Shown here: one piece after another, positions 53,435 to 62,428 of the stretch
Layout of the letters: every line of letters begins with the position of its first letter
How positions within the stretch are numbered: position 1 is the first letter of the stretch
Assembly (NCBI GenBank): GCA_014379585.1
Contig: JACMLN010000105.1
Coordinates: 17,808-81,807, forward strand
Direction: 5' to 3'
Length of the DNA: 64,000 nucleotides
Origin: Gloeobacterales cyanobacterium ES-bin-313
GTDB taxonomy: Bacteria; Cyanobacteriota; Cyanobacteriia; Gloeobacterales; Gloeobacteraceae
Position numbers and translations under genes: made by a program
Notes under the pieces: generated by a model
What the model was told of the DNA's origin: nothing
The model's database searches: none
The model's input: the letters and a program-made list of their open reading frames with translations, nothing else

Positions 53435-54205
53435 TCAAGACCGACTAGGAACAAGTTCGATACTTTCCCCTGGCTTAGGAGCGCACAGTTCCGTGGCAAG
53501 TCTGGATGCTTTTAAAAGTCCAGAAAATTCTTCAACGCTGCCTAGAGAACGAATCCATGGGGGAAGGAAACCTTTGATGTCGAGATCCACCAGGGCTGTT
53601 GGCACGATCATACGGGGCTTCAGTGTACGTACGACGGCCATCGCTTTCTCTGGTCCCATCAGCACTTCTCCAAGTAACGGAAAAGCCTGTCCTACCACAG
53701 GAACCAGCAGGCAATCCACATAGAAGCGTTCAGCAATCTGCTTCTGGGTTTCCAGAGCGCTGATGTGGGGTTCATAATAAAGCGTCGTTTCCGGCCCCGA
53801 AATAACGTAGCCGTTCTCTTGGTGGCCGACTTCTGCTCCCGGCACTGCAAGAATCTTCAAGGTGCCCAACTGGGCTTCTTCCCAGGGCTTCAGTGCTCTC
53901 ACCTCGGTAAAACCAAGCTCTTTGACGACTTTTGCCGCAACAGTCGAACCGACCACAGGAATGGAACGGTCTAATCGAGCAAGGGTCGGTCTATGGGCAT
54001 GGTCATCGAGTCCCTGGGAGAGCAAGATCAGATCGATGTGGGGCAAGGTTTCTGGCGTAAAAATCGGCGGTGTGCGGTGGGTGGCCTCGAACAGCCAGGG
54101 CTGCCCATAGAAAACCAACGTTCCCACAAGCCACGGATCGATCAGGATGGCTTTATTACCGGCTTCTAGAAGCCAAGAGTTGAGATCGATGCGGGTCAGC
54201 TTCAT
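53435..54205 (-). CDS. MBL-fold metal-dependent hydrolase-like protein
   Basis: A 256-residue protein of the UlaG-like metallo-beta-lactamase group: LEAGNKAILIDPWLVG, DLILLSQGLDDHAHRPTLARL and ILAVPGAEVGHQENGYVISG. The usual HxHxDH is altered to SQGLDDHAH, so metal binding may be partial. Sll/plant-type chloroplast relatives exist, to my recollection, without a defined substrate. First gene of a two-gene unit with the DUF2358 protein. Confidence 0.85.
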   Translation of the reverse strand: MKLTRIDLNSWLLEAGNKAILIDPWLVGTLVFYGQPWLFEATHRTPPIFTPETLPHIDLILLSQGLDDHAHRPTLARLDRSIPVVGSTVAAKVVKELGFTEVRALKPWEEAQLGTLKILAVPGAEVGHQENGYVISGPETTLYYEPHISALETQKQIAERFYVDCLLVPVVGQAFPLLGEVLMGPEKAMAVVRTLKPRMIVPTALVDLDIKGFLPPWIRSLGSVEEFSGLLKASRLATELCAPKPGESIELVPSRS

Positions 54206-54344
54206 CTTTACTCGCCTTAGAAACTTTACTTATCTTAACAAAGAGTTCTAAGGTTTCAGCACCCGAACGCCCGATGATTCATTGGTGAAGAAATTCGCTT
54301 GGTAGCTGCCGCTTGGTGTTATGCTCTTTGTAAAAGAGGTTGGT

Positions 54345-54626
54345 ATGTCTCACATCCACGACACTATAGAAGGCACAGTTAGCTCAAAACACCAAATCAC
54401 CATTCCTGCTGTCATCCGCGACGCGCTCGGTCTTAGGCCAGGTGACAAGATCGAGTTCAAGCTTGAGACGGGCAACGTGCTTGAACTGCGGGTAAAACGC
54501 CCTAAACCCTCCGAGACAATCACCGCTATCCTTGAGCAGTTCGATGTCAGCGCGCTTCAAAGTGAAACAAACAACAACGCGGTAGCTGCTGTGCGCGAAT
54601 CTCGTTGGGACGAGATGGTGGGATAA
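54345..54626 (+). CDS. vapB: AbrB/MazE-type antitoxin
   Basis: A 93-residue swapped-hairpin DNA-binding protein: GTVSSKHQITIPAVIRDALGLRPGDKIEF is the AbrB motif, and the C-terminal half (ILEQFDVSALQ...SRWDEMVG) is the toxin-binding tail. It should neutralise the adjacent PIN toxin and repress the pair. The ATG at 54345 has GAGG five bases ahead. Its stop TAA directly abuts the toxin ATG. Confidence 0.9.
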   Translation: MSHIHDTIEGTVSSKHQITIPAVIRDALGLRPGDKIEFKLETGNVLELRVKRPKPSETITAILEQFDVSALQSETNNNAVAAVRESRWDEMVG

Positions 54627-55031
54627 ATGATTTCTCTGGATACAAATCTGATCTTGAGTGCTTTAAACCCCAACGATGTTAACTACACACGTGCTTTGAA
54701 CGCGCTGGACACCCACGCCCAACAAGCACTCTGCATCTGTCCTGTGGTTTGTGCTGAACTGCGAGCATCTGGGGCATGGTCTGCAATTCATGCCTGGCTG
54801 AATTTGCAGGGAGTTAGTGTCGTTTGGGAGATGCCTGCTTCGGTCTGGGAATCTGCGGGTGTTGCATTCGGACAATACGCAGTGTTGCGTCGAGCCGGAA
54901 GTGTTCCACGGCGGCTCGTGGCCGACTTTTTGATCGCAGCGCACGCTCAACATCACCGACTTGAGGTGCTAACATTCGATGCTACCGTGTTCAGAGCAGT
55001 GTTCTTGGGCATCACTCTTTTGCCTTGCTGA
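54627..55031 (+). CDS. vapC: PIN-domain toxin (VapC family)
   Basis: A 134-residue PIN ribonuclease. The acidic site is present: Asp5 (SLDTNLIL), Glu44 (CAELRASG), Asp near 105 (VADFLIAAHA) and Asp near 119 (TFDATVF). It would cleave RNA when free of antitoxin. The last 20 bases overlap the 3' end of rpiA on the other strand. Start set by the antitoxin stop. Confidence 0.9.
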   Translation: MISLDTNLILSALNPNDVNYTRALNALDTHAQQALCICPVVCAELRASGAWSAIHAWLNLQGVSVVWEMPASVWESAGVAFGQYAVLRRAGSVPRRLVADFLIAAHAQHHRLEVLTFDATVFRAVFLGITLLPC

Positions 55032-55737
55032 TTCCATTGTCGGGGTAGTACACCTTCTTCACAAGCACTCGAATACCCGATGCTCCGGCAACTATTACCT
55101 GGCTGGTCATGCCAATAAAAAGACCGCTTTCGACAACACCGACAGTCTGAGCGATCTGTGATTCCAAAAGTTTTGGGTCGGCCATCGAACCAAATTTGCA
55201 GTCGAGAATATAGTGGCCGCCATCGGTGATGAAGGTCGTTTCCTGGCTCACGCGAAGATTGACCGTAGCCCCTAAGTCTTCGAGCCTGAGCTTGGTTGCT
55301 TGCCAGCCGAAAGGTACAACTTCTACAGGCACAGCCGTCTTTGTACCTAAATGTTCGACGAGTTTGCTCTCATCGACAATGATTACCAGTTTTTGACTGG
55401 CACTGGCGACAATCTTTTCGCGCAAAAGTGCGCCCCCTAGACCTTTGATCAGATTCAACGAACCGACTTCGACTTCATCGGCACCATCGATGGTGAGGTC
55501 GATGCGGGCATGGATGGCAAAGCTTCCTAAGGGAATTCCGAGTGCCTCTGCTTGGGCTGCAGTGCGCTCCGAGGTGGGGATGCCGACGATACGCAGACCC
55601 TTAGCAACCCGTTCCCCCAGCGCTTCAACGGCGAAAGCAGCCGTCGAACCTGTGCCAAGGCCGACGACCATATCCGCTTCTATCAGCTTGACTGCTTCAA
55701 TCGCAGCCATTTGCTTGAGTCTGTCCATGCTCGTCAT
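55012..55737 (-). CDS. rpiA: Ribose-5-phosphate isomerase A
   Basis: Interconverts ribose-5-phosphate and ribulose-5-phosphate in the Calvin and pentose phosphate cycles. VVGLGTGSTAAFAVEALG, IDGADEVE, KGLGGALLREKI and VVPFGWQAT are the conserved motifs; Asp and Glu of DGADE and the Lys of the KGLGGAL loop form the active site. 241 residues. Starts about 50 bases after leuA ends on the same strand, with an inverted repeat between. Confidence 0.96.
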   Translation of the reverse strand: MTSMDRLKQMAAIEAVKLIEADMVVGLGTGSTAAFAVEALGERVAKGLRIVGIPTSERTAAQAEALGIPLGSFAIHARIDLTIDGADEVEVGSLNLIKGLGGALLREKIVASASQKLVIIVDESKLVEHLGTKTAVPVEVVPFGWQATKLRLEDLGATVNLRVSQETTFITDGGHYILDCKFGSMADPKLLESQIAQTVGVVESGLFIGMTSQVIVAGASGIRVLVKKVYYPDNGISKAKE

Positions 55738-55754
55738 TGGAAAATCTCTGATTC

Positions 55755-55780
55755 CCCCTCTCCAACGTTTTGAAGAGGGG
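55755..55780. repeat. Inverted repeat between leuA and rpiA
   Basis: CCCCTCT (55755-55761) and AGAGGGG (55774-55780) can form a 7-bp hairpin. No T run follows on the minus strand, so it is not a classical terminator; it could lower readthrough from leuA into rpiA or protect an RNA end. Confidence 0.5.
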
Positions 55781-55787
55781 CCGAAAG

Positions 55788-57404
55788 TTACACTTTTTCT
55801 GCGGCAGCCTCGGGATGAGCAAGGGCACCACTGGTATTCGTTGGATTGGCGAGGGCGTGTTGGAGTTTGTTCAGAGCGTTCAAGTACGCGCGGGCACTGG
55901 CAACGATGATGTCTGTGTTGGCACTGTGACCACTAAAGGTACGGTTCTCGTGGCGAACCCGGATCGTCACTTCGCCCATGGCATCGATGCCTTCAGTCAC
56001 CGACTGTACTGAGAATTCGATCAGTTCGTTGGAAAGGTCGATAATCCGGTTGATGGCCTTATAAACTGCATCGACGGGCCCTGTGCCCACAGCTGCATCG
56101 GTGCGCTCGACACCTTGGGCATCCACAAGGCGGACCGTTGCGGTTGGTTCCGCGTGGTCGCCGCAGACAACCTGAACTTGCTCTAAGCGATAGGCTTCAG
56201 GCACCAAACGGATTTCATCGCCGATGATCGCCTCAATATCCCAATCGCTGACGGTTTTTTTCTTGTCGGCCAATTCTTTGAAGCGTAGGAAAGCACGATT
56301 GAGGTCGGTGTCGTTCAATTCGTAACTCAGTTCCCGCAGGCGAGTACGAAATGCATTGCGTCCAGAGTGCTTTCCAAGGACGATCCGATTTTCACTTAAG
56401 CCAATCGTTTCTGCGTCCATGATCTCGTAGGTGAGGCGATTTTTGAGCACCCCATCCTGATGGATGCCTGATTCGTGGGCAAAGGCATTTGCACCGACGA
56501 TGGCCTTGTTAGGCTGGACGAGCATCCCTGTCAAGTTGGAGGCGAGGCGCGAAGTTTTGTAGATCTGGCGCGTATCCACCAGGCAGAGGGGTTCATTGGA
56601 ATCGACTGGCCGACCAAAAAGCGGATTAAAGAATGCACGACGGACGTGCATGGCCATCACGATTTCTTCCAACGAACAGTTGCCTGCTCGCTCACCAATG
56701 CCATTGATCGTGCATTCGATTTGACGGGCACCGTTCTTGACGGCTTCAAGAGAGTTGGCGACGGCGAGGCCGAGATCATCGTGGCAATGCACCGAGATGA
56801 TCGCCTTATCAATGTTCGAAACATTTTCTTTGATGCCCCGAATCATCGCGCCAAACTCGGTTGGGGTCAAAAAGCCAACTGTATCGGGAATATTGACCGT
56901 GGTTGCTCCAGCTGCAATTGCCCGTTCAACAACGGACCAGAGATATTCAGGATCTGAGCGCCCAGCGTCCATGGGCGAAAATTCGACATCGTCCGCAAAG
57001 CTTTTGGCGTAGGCCACCATCTCCCCAGCAATGTCGAGCACTTCGGCGCGGGATTTGCGCAGTTGGTACTCCAGATGAATATCGGAGGTGGAAATAAACG
57101 TATGAATCCGGGAGTGGGCAGCGGGCTTGATCGCCTCGGCTGCAGCACGGATATCGTCGCGCATAGCGCGGGCAAGACTGCAGATAATCGGGCCATCCAC
57201 CGTCCCGACTGTGCGAGCCACCAGTTGCACCGCTTCAAAATCCCCAGGGCTGGCGTAAGCAAAACCGGCTTCGATGACATCGACACCAAGTCGGGCGAGT
57301 TGGCGGGCAAGCTCAAGTTTCTCTTCGGTGTTGAGCGTACAACCCGGCGACTGCTCACCGTCCCTCAAAGTGGTGTCAAAAATCATCAAACGATCGGCTG
57401 CCAT
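55788..57404 (-). CDS. leuA: 2-isopropylmalate synthase
   Basis: Condenses acetyl-CoA with 2-oxoisovalerate, the first step of leucine synthesis. [18 protein letters not shown] at the start, [19 protein letters not shown] with metal-binding HxH, and [21 protein letters not shown] define the TIM barrel. The C-terminal third is the regulatory LeuA dimer domain that binds leucine. 538 residues, normal. AAGGAG lies five bases ahead of the ATG. Confidence 0.97.
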   Translation of the reverse strand: MAADRLMIFDTTLRDGEQSPGCTLNTEEKLELARQLARLGVDVIEAGFAYASPGDFEAVQLVARTVGTVDGPIICSLARAMRDDIRAAAEAIKPAAHSRIHTFISTSDIHLEYQLRKSRAEVLDIAGEMVAYAKSFADDVEFSPMDAGRSDPEYLWSVVERAIAAGATTVNIPDTVGFLTPTEFGAMIRGIKENVSNIDKAIISVHCHDDLGLAVANSLEAVKNGARQIECTINGIGERAGNCSLEEIVMAMHVRRAFFNPLFGRPVDSNEPLCLVDTRQIYKTSRLASNLTGMLVQPNKAIVGANAFAHESGIHQDGVLKNRLTYEIMDAETIGLSENRIVLGKHSGRNAFRTRLRELSYELNDTDLNRAFLRFKELADKKKTVSDWDIEAIIGDEIRLVPEAYRLEQVQVVCGDHAEPTATVRLVDAQGVERTDAAVGTGPVDAVYKAINRIIDLSNELIEFSVQSVTEGIDAMGEVTIRVRHENRTFSGHSANTDIIVASARAYLNALNKLQHALANPTNTSGALAHPEAAAEKV

Positions 57405-57726
57405 ACTGTCTCCTTGGCTACGAAAACCTAGCTGTATTCTACCCTCCTTCTGGAAGGGCGTGGGTTTCTAAAACTTTGTGCGCAGGTACAAGTCTTGCCA
57501 GGGCGCATTTTCAGAACTATTTTTTGGGACTGATGCTCTGCTAAAGCTTAAGTCAAAATAAAATCTAAACTCAATCCCAGGAAATGCTATCAGCTAGCCA
57601 TGAATGGACTAATATTGTTCAATGTGTTAAAAATACCGATCTGATCTGAGATCTTTCAGGTTTTTAAAGTCTAGAAAGCCTCATCAATCAAATGTATTCT
57701 CAATCGTAAAATCTTGGAGAAATGCC
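57405..57726. other. AT-rich intergenic region between leuA and the diiron gene
   Basis: About 320 bases with no convincing reading frame, visibly richer in A and T than the surroundings. It must hold the divergent promoters of leuA and the four-gene cluster. No clear hairpin or repeat was found. Confidence 0.5.
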
Positions 57727-58620
57727 TTGAATTCAAAATACCGTTCTGTTTTTTCTGCTGCCACGGATCAACAACGCCAAGAAAACTTTGAAAACTACTG
57801 GGAATTCACACAGCACCACGGCGGCGAGTTGTTTGAAGACGATAAAGACTTATCGATTAAACGGGCAAGACTCCAAGAATTTATGGCCAATCCGGTGCAG
57901 TTACGCACACCACTAGCCAATCCTAATGCCTTCTATCGAAATTATATTGAGATGAAAGATGACCCGAAATCCTTGGATCGGATGACCTTAATGCTTACGG
58001 CCATGTATAAATTTGCACGACATGAATGGGTTGGCATTAAAGCAGCATGGGACGCTATACCTAACATGAAAAATGCCCACACTATTGAAGATAAGATCAG
58101 TCGTGTGCATTTAGCCGAGGAATTCTGCCATGTGCGTCTATTTGATCAGATGTTAAAAATATGTGGTTTAAGTCAAGTGGAATGGGTGCCCCTAAATCCA
58201 GTCGTTGAAAAAATCTATGAGCAGTTTCCTAAGATCCCTGGCTTTATTATGAACACACCCGCGTTCGTCACTGAGTTAATGGGTGTCACCTTTTATTTTC
58301 ACTTGCACCGTCTATTCGATGACGTACTGGCCAACGAACCAGAAGTACGCAACCGCCTGAAAGCAATGCTTGAAGAAATTACCATTGATGAAGTTGCTCA
58401 TGTCGGCCAACGTCGCAATTTTATTAGTTCTTTCGATGTCCAAATTGCTAAAGCCTTGGTCAGACCTTTTTATACGCTGTTCTTTAGTGACATTCCCGAA
58501 GTTTGGCAATTATTCGACGTTGAGCAGATGATCAAAGATGGTGAGGCCTTTGATTACAACCAAATTCCCGATCGCATCATTGAGGAAACTTGGATTCCTT
58601 CTTATTGCCGAGTTGGGTGA
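57727..58620 (+). CDS. Ferritin-like diiron protein, putative oxygenase/oxidase
   Basis: A 297-residue helical protein with the full ligand set of a carboxylate-bridged diiron site: Glu100 (RHEWVG), Glu132-x-x-His135 (EEFCH), Glu183 (VTELMG) and Glu222-x-x-His225 (DEVAH). That points to an O2-activating oxygenase or oxidase, but I do not recognise the subfamily. It is not the cyanobacterial alkane-forming oxygenase. The start is TTG, with GGAG seven bases ahead. Codon use favours A/T-ending codons (TTA, ATT) unlike the following genes, suggesting separate acquisition. First gene of a tight cluster with MBL, amidase and PhyH genes. Confidence 0.8.
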   Translation: MNSKYRSVFSAATDQQRQENFENYWEFTQHHGGELFEDDKDLSIKRARLQEFMANPVQLRTPLANPNAFYRNYIEMKDDPKSLDRMTLMLTAMYKFARHEWVGIKAAWDAIPNMKNAHTIEDKISRVHLAEEFCHVRLFDQMLKICGLSQVEWVPLNPVVEKIYEQFPKIPGFIMNTPAFVTELMGVTFYFHLHRLFDDVLANEPEVRNRLKAMLEEITIDEVAHVGQRRNFISSFDVQIAKALVRPFYTLFFSDIPEVWQLFDVEQMIKDGEAFDYNQIPDRIIEETWIPSYCRVG

Positions 58621-58641
58621 ATTACTTCTACACGCAAAACT

Positions 58642-59406
58642 ATGGAATCTCCAAAACCCGTCTGTGATCAGTGGTTCGCCACCCGTCAAATCCAACACGA
58701 CCTGTACTGCATCACCGAAGCCCATTACTGGTGGTGGAACCGGGCGAATCTCTGGTTGATCAAAGGCCGCGATCAAGATTTGCTGATCGATACGGGGCTT
58801 GGTGTAGCAAGTCTGCGCCAATACATTGCCAATCTGATCGATAAGCCCCTGCTGGCTGTTGCCTCTCACATTCATTACGACCACGCAGGCGGATTGCACG
58901 AGTTTGATCATCGAGCGATTCATGCTCATGAAGCCGTTGCTTTGGCCGAGGGCGATAACCATGCAGCGCTTTGTGACCATGGCGTTCTTGAGGAGCACTT
59001 TGAACAACTGCCCTACCCTGGTTTTCGTGTCGAACAGTACTCGATGAAACCTACCCAACCCACCCAGATTCTTCAAGCCGGAGATGTAATCGATTTAGGA
59101 AATCGCGCTTTTGAAGTCATGCATTTGCCTGGGCATTCTCCGGGTTGCATCGCTCTTTACGATCCCAAAAGTCGAGATCTGTTTTCGGGAGACATTGTCT
59201 ACGACGGCGATCTCCTCGACGAACTCTACGGCAGTGATATTCCTACCTATATTTCCACCTACGAACGTCTGCAACACGTGAAAGTAGAAACCGTTCACCC
59301 CGGTCACTACCGCAGTTTCGGTCAAGAACGTCTCGATGAAATTCTGGCTGAGTATTTGGCATTTCGCCGACAACCGGGCTGCCCTTCCGAGACCAAGCAC
59401 CCATGA
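58642..59406 (+). CDS. MBL-fold metallo-hydrolase
   Basis: A 254-residue metallo-beta-lactamase-fold enzyme with complete metal sites: SHIHYDHAGG (HxHxDH), HLPGHSPG, FSGDIVYDG and HPGHYRSF. Such enzymes hydrolyse thioesters, lactones or other esters; WWWNRANLWLI near residues 30-40 is unusual. It begins 21 bases after the diiron gene and its stop overlaps the next start as ATGA. Confidence 0.9.
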   Translation: MESPKPVCDQWFATRQIQHDLYCITEAHYWWWNRANLWLIKGRDQDLLIDTGLGVASLRQYIANLIDKPLLAVASHIHYDHAGGLHEFDHRAIHAHEAVALAEGDNHAALCDHGVLEEHFEQLPYPGFRVEQYSMKPTQPTQILQAGDVIDLGNRAFEVMHLPGHSPGCIALYDPKSRDLFSGDIVYDGDLLDELYGSDIPTYISTYERLQHVKVETVHPGHYRSFGQERLDEILAEYLAFRRQPGCPSETKHP

Positions 59407-60170
59407 AATTGGCAGCTTACCAAGGTTCTGGAACCAGTGGCGATCCTGGTGCAAATCTGGAACTGATGGCGGAACAAGCCCAAGTAGCAGCGAATCTTGG
59501 CGCAGAACTCTTGATCTTTCCAGAGCTTTTTCTCTCTGGGTACAACATTGGCGACGCTGCTTGGAAACTAGCGGAACCATTGGATGGGTCTTCCCTGAAA
59601 CATGCTTGCGAGATTGCCCGAAACCACCACATTGCTTTGCTATTCGGTTATCCAGAGCGCGAAGGAGCACAAGTTTACAACTCCTCAGTGTTGATCGATT
59701 CGACAGGTATGCAAGTTTCAAACTACCGAAAAATGCATCTTTTCGGCTCAGAAGAACGGCGGCTTTTCATGCCTGGTGATCAATTTGTCCTTCACACAAT
59801 GAATGGTTGGCAGTTAGGTCTATTGATCTGTTTCGATATTGAATTTCCTGAATCTGCACGGGCTCTCGCCCTTCAAGGAGCACAACTATTGGTCATTCCG
59901 ACAGCGATTACTGATACTAGAATTGCCGAAATTACTATTCCTGCAAGAGCATTGGAAAATCAATTATTTATTGCCTATATCAATCGCACAGGCACAGAAG
60001 ACGACTTGACTTACTCAGGCAAGAGTTGCATTGTGGGGCCAGACGGAACAGTGCTTGCCAGTGCAGACGAGTTCCCAAAACTGCTTTTTGTGGATCTCGA
60101 TCAATCAGCTATTCATCGTGAACGTTCGAGATTTTCTTATCTGCAAGAACGTCGTTTTGATTGCTACTAA
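59403..60170 (+). CDS. Nitrilase-superfamily amidohydrolase
   Basis: A 255-residue carbon-nitrogen hydrolase. The catalytic triad is visible: Glu in LIFPELFLSGYN, Lys in NYRKMHLFG and Cys in LLICFDIEFPE. Such enzymes cleave amides, ureides or nitriles; the CFDIEFPE form fits an aliphatic amidase or omega-amidase-like branch better than a true nitrilase. The start overlaps the MBL stop (ATGA) and the stop lies five bases ahead of the PhyH ATG. Confidence 0.9.
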   Translation: MKLAAYQGSGTSGDPGANLELMAEQAQVAANLGAELLIFPELFLSGYNIGDAAWKLAEPLDGSSLKHACEIARNHHIALLFGYPEREGAQVYNSSVLIDSTGMQVSNYRKMHLFGSEERRLFMPGDQFVLHTMNGWQLGLLICFDIEFPESARALALQGAQLLVIPTAITDTRIAEITIPARALENQLFIAYINRTGTEDDLTYSGKSCIVGPDGTVLASADEFPKLLFVDLDQSAIHRERSRFSYLQERRFDCY

Positions 60171-60175
60171 AAAAT

Positions 60176-60889
60176 ATGTTTCCAATAGAGACTGATCAAA
60201 AAGCGGATTTCCAGAGGGACGGCTACAGGATTTTTGATTCGGTCTTTTCGTCCAAAGAAGTTGCTGCCATGATCGAAATCTTGGAAAGCAATGTTGAAGG
60301 GGAAGGTGTACGGCGCAAGTCTGATGTGTATGCTGTTCGTAATTTGTTGGAAATCGCTCCCGAACTACGCAGATTGCCTGAAGATCCAAGGATTTGCAGT
60401 ATCGTTGAACCGATTCTTGGCGCAGAATACTTTGTGGTGCGTTCACTTCTATTCGATAAAATTCCGGGGGCAAATTGGAAGGTCGGCTGGCATCAAGATC
60501 GCACGATTACTGTTCGCAAACGAATAGTAGCTCCTGGATTTGGCTCTTGGTCTACGAAGGCGGGCATTCAGCATGTTCAGGCTCCCGTAAATGTGTTGGA
60601 AAATATGTTGGCCTTGCGAATTCACCTCGACGACTGCGGCAGTGAAAACGGCCCTCTGCGCATTCTTCCTGGCTCTCATCGAAGTGGGATCCTGACAGAC
60701 GAAGGGATAAAACATTGGTCTTCAACAGTTTCTCCGTTCATCTGCTCCGTTCAAGCAGGTGGCATCCTTGCACTTCGACCCTTGTTACTCCATGCTTCTT
60801 CGCCAGCGCAGACTCCTGCCCATCGCCGTGTCATTCACCTGGAGCTTGCCAGTGAAAAGCTTCCTGGTGGGCTGGAATGGAATGCGTGA
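60176..60889 (+). CDS. Phytanoyl-CoA dioxygenase (PhyH)-family Fe(II)/2-oxoglutarate oxygenase
   Basis: A 237-residue non-heme iron oxygenase. FQRDGYRIFDSVFSSKEV opens the fold. The iron triad is HQD in GWHQDRT plus His in LLLHASSPA, and the 2-oxoglutarate-binding Arg is in HRRVIHLEL. GPLRILPGSHRSG is the usual PhyH segment. It would hydroxylate a small molecule. Last gene of the cluster; ATG 60176 chosen over an in-frame TTG at 60161 inside the amidase gene. Confidence 0.9.
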   Translation: MFPIETDQKADFQRDGYRIFDSVFSSKEVAAMIEILESNVEGEGVRRKSDVYAVRNLLEIAPELRRLPEDPRICSIVEPILGAEYFVVRSLLFDKIPGANWKVGWHQDRTITVRKRIVAPGFGSWSTKAGIQHVQAPVNVLENMLALRIHLDDCGSENGPLRILPGSHRSGILTDEGIKHWSSTVSPFICSVQAGGILALRPLLLHASSPAQTPAHRRVIHLELASEKLPGGLEWNA

Positions 60890-60992
60890 AAACGATCGAG
60901 CGCGCCCGTTTCCCTAGAAAGCATTGAAGACTGTAGCTTAAGTAACACGATATATAATAGAGCGGTGCTTACGGCTCTACTGTCCTTCAAAC

Positions 60993-61715
60993 ATGGCAAG
61001 TGAATTGAAAGATCGAGTTGCTCTTGTGACAGGGGCGAGTAGTGGAATCGGGCGGGCAACGGCAATTGCTCTGGTAGAAGCGGGTTTTCGGGTCGCTTTG
61101 GTGGCTCGAAATCTTGAGCGTCTACTGGAAGTCAGTCGTGAACTGCCTGCGGATCGATTTGTGGTGATCGCTCAAGATTTGACTGAGTTCGACCAACTGG
61201 CGGACTTAGTACAAACCGTGGAGACGAAGCTGGATCCAGTGGATCTGCTTGTCAACAATGCAGGCGTCGCCTACGTTGCCCCCCTCGAACAGATGCCCTT
61301 GTCCGATTGGAATCAGGTCATGGCTCTGAATCTAACCGTACCCTTGGCCTTAGCCCAAAAAGTGCTGCCAGGGATGCGCCAGCGCCAACGCGGAACAATT
61401 ATCAACATTGTTTCGATTGCGGGGCAGCGCACCTTTCCCAATTGGGGAGCTTACTGTGCGAGTAAGTTCGGCCTTTTGGCTTTCTCCCGCACGCTTGCGG
61501 AGGAAGTGCGGGGAGATGGGATTCGCGTCACTGCCCTCTGTCCAGGTTCCGTAGACACTGCGCTTTGGGACAGTGAACATGTCAAGGCAGATTTTGACCG
61601 CTCGGCGATGCTTTCTGCCGATTCGGTGGCTCGCCTGGTGGTTTGGGCCGCTACCCTACCACCCGAAGCAGTGCTTGAAGAAGCGACTTTGATGCCCAGT
61701 CGGGGCGCATTTTAA
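60993..61715 (+). CDS. Short-chain dehydrogenase/reductase
   Basis: A 240-residue classical SDR. NAD(P)-binding VTGASSGIGRATAIAL, NNAGVAY, IVSIAG with the catalytic Ser, and YCASK with the Tyr and Lys. The substrate is unknown. It starts about 100 bases after the PhyH gene, so membership in that cluster is possible but not shown. folE follows by 15 bases on the same strand. Confidence 0.92.
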   Translation: MASELKDRVALVTGASSGIGRATAIALVEAGFRVALVARNLERLLEVSRELPADRFVVIAQDLTEFDQLADLVQTVETKLDPVDLLVNNAGVAYVAPLEQMPLSDWNQVMALNLTVPLALAQKVLPGMRQRQRGTIINIVSIAGQRTFPNWGAYCASKFGLLAFSRTLAEEVRGDGIRVTALCPGSVDTALWDSEHVKADFDRSAMLSADSVARLVVWAATLPPEAVLEEATLMPSRGAF

Positions 61716-61730
61716 CTATTAGGAGCGATC

Positions 61731-62387
61731 ATGACTATTGCCCATAAGGATGCTTTGCCTGCCGATTGGCACCCAAGCGAATCCCCAAAACCAGCGAACG
61801 GGAACGGTCTTAAAAATGGGGCAACCCCAGAAATGACAGACGCTGTGCGTACCTTACTGCTTGGTGTTGGCGAAGATCCCGACCGCGATGGCCTGGAGCG
61901 GACTCCGAAACGGGTGGCTGAGGCATTGAAATTCTTGACCAGTGGCTACGATCAGTCCATTGAAGAGCTTCTGAATGGAGCCATCTTCGATGTCGGCCAC
62001 GATGAAATGGTTCTCGTTCGCGATATTGATCTTTTTAGTATGTGCGAGCACCACATGTTGCCTTTCATTGGCCGTGCCCACGTCGCCTACATCCCGAAGC
62101 AAAAAGTGGTTGGTCTTTCCAAAATTGCCCGCATCGTCGAAATGTTTGCCCGTCGATTGCAGGTGCAAGAACGCCTTACCCGTCAAGTCGCTGAAACCCT
62201 TCAGGAAGTTTTGCAGCCTCACGGTGTCGCAGTGGTCATTGAAGCGAGTCACATGTGCATGGTGATGCGCGGTGTACAAAAGCCGAACTCTTGGACAGTG
62301 ACCAGTTCGATGGTCGGTGTCTTCAAGGATGATCCACGCACCCGCCAGGAGTTTTTGAATCTGATCCAGCATCGGCATAGCTTCTAG
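61731..62387 (+). CDS. folE: GTP cyclohydrolase I
   Basis: Converts GTP to dihydroneopterin triphosphate for folate and pterins. [22 protein letters not shown], the zinc-binding [20 protein letters not shown], and [17 protein letters not shown] with the second Cys ligand are all present. 218 residues, with a disordered N-terminal 30. AGGAG precedes the ATG. Confidence 0.97.
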   Translation: MTIAHKDALPADWHPSESPKPANGNGLKNGATPEMTDAVRTLLLGVGEDPDRDGLERTPKRVAEALKFLTSGYDQSIEELLNGAIFDVGHDEMVLVRDIDLFSMCEHHMLPFIGRAHVAYIPKQKVVGLSKIARIVEMFARRLQVQERLTRQVAETLQEVLQPHGVAVVIEASHMCMVMRGVQKPNSWTVTSSMVGVFKDDPRTRQEFLNLIQHRHSF

Positions 62388-62428
62388 GCAAGTGCCAAAA
62401 TAGGAAAAGAGTACGAGGCGTTGTGGTC

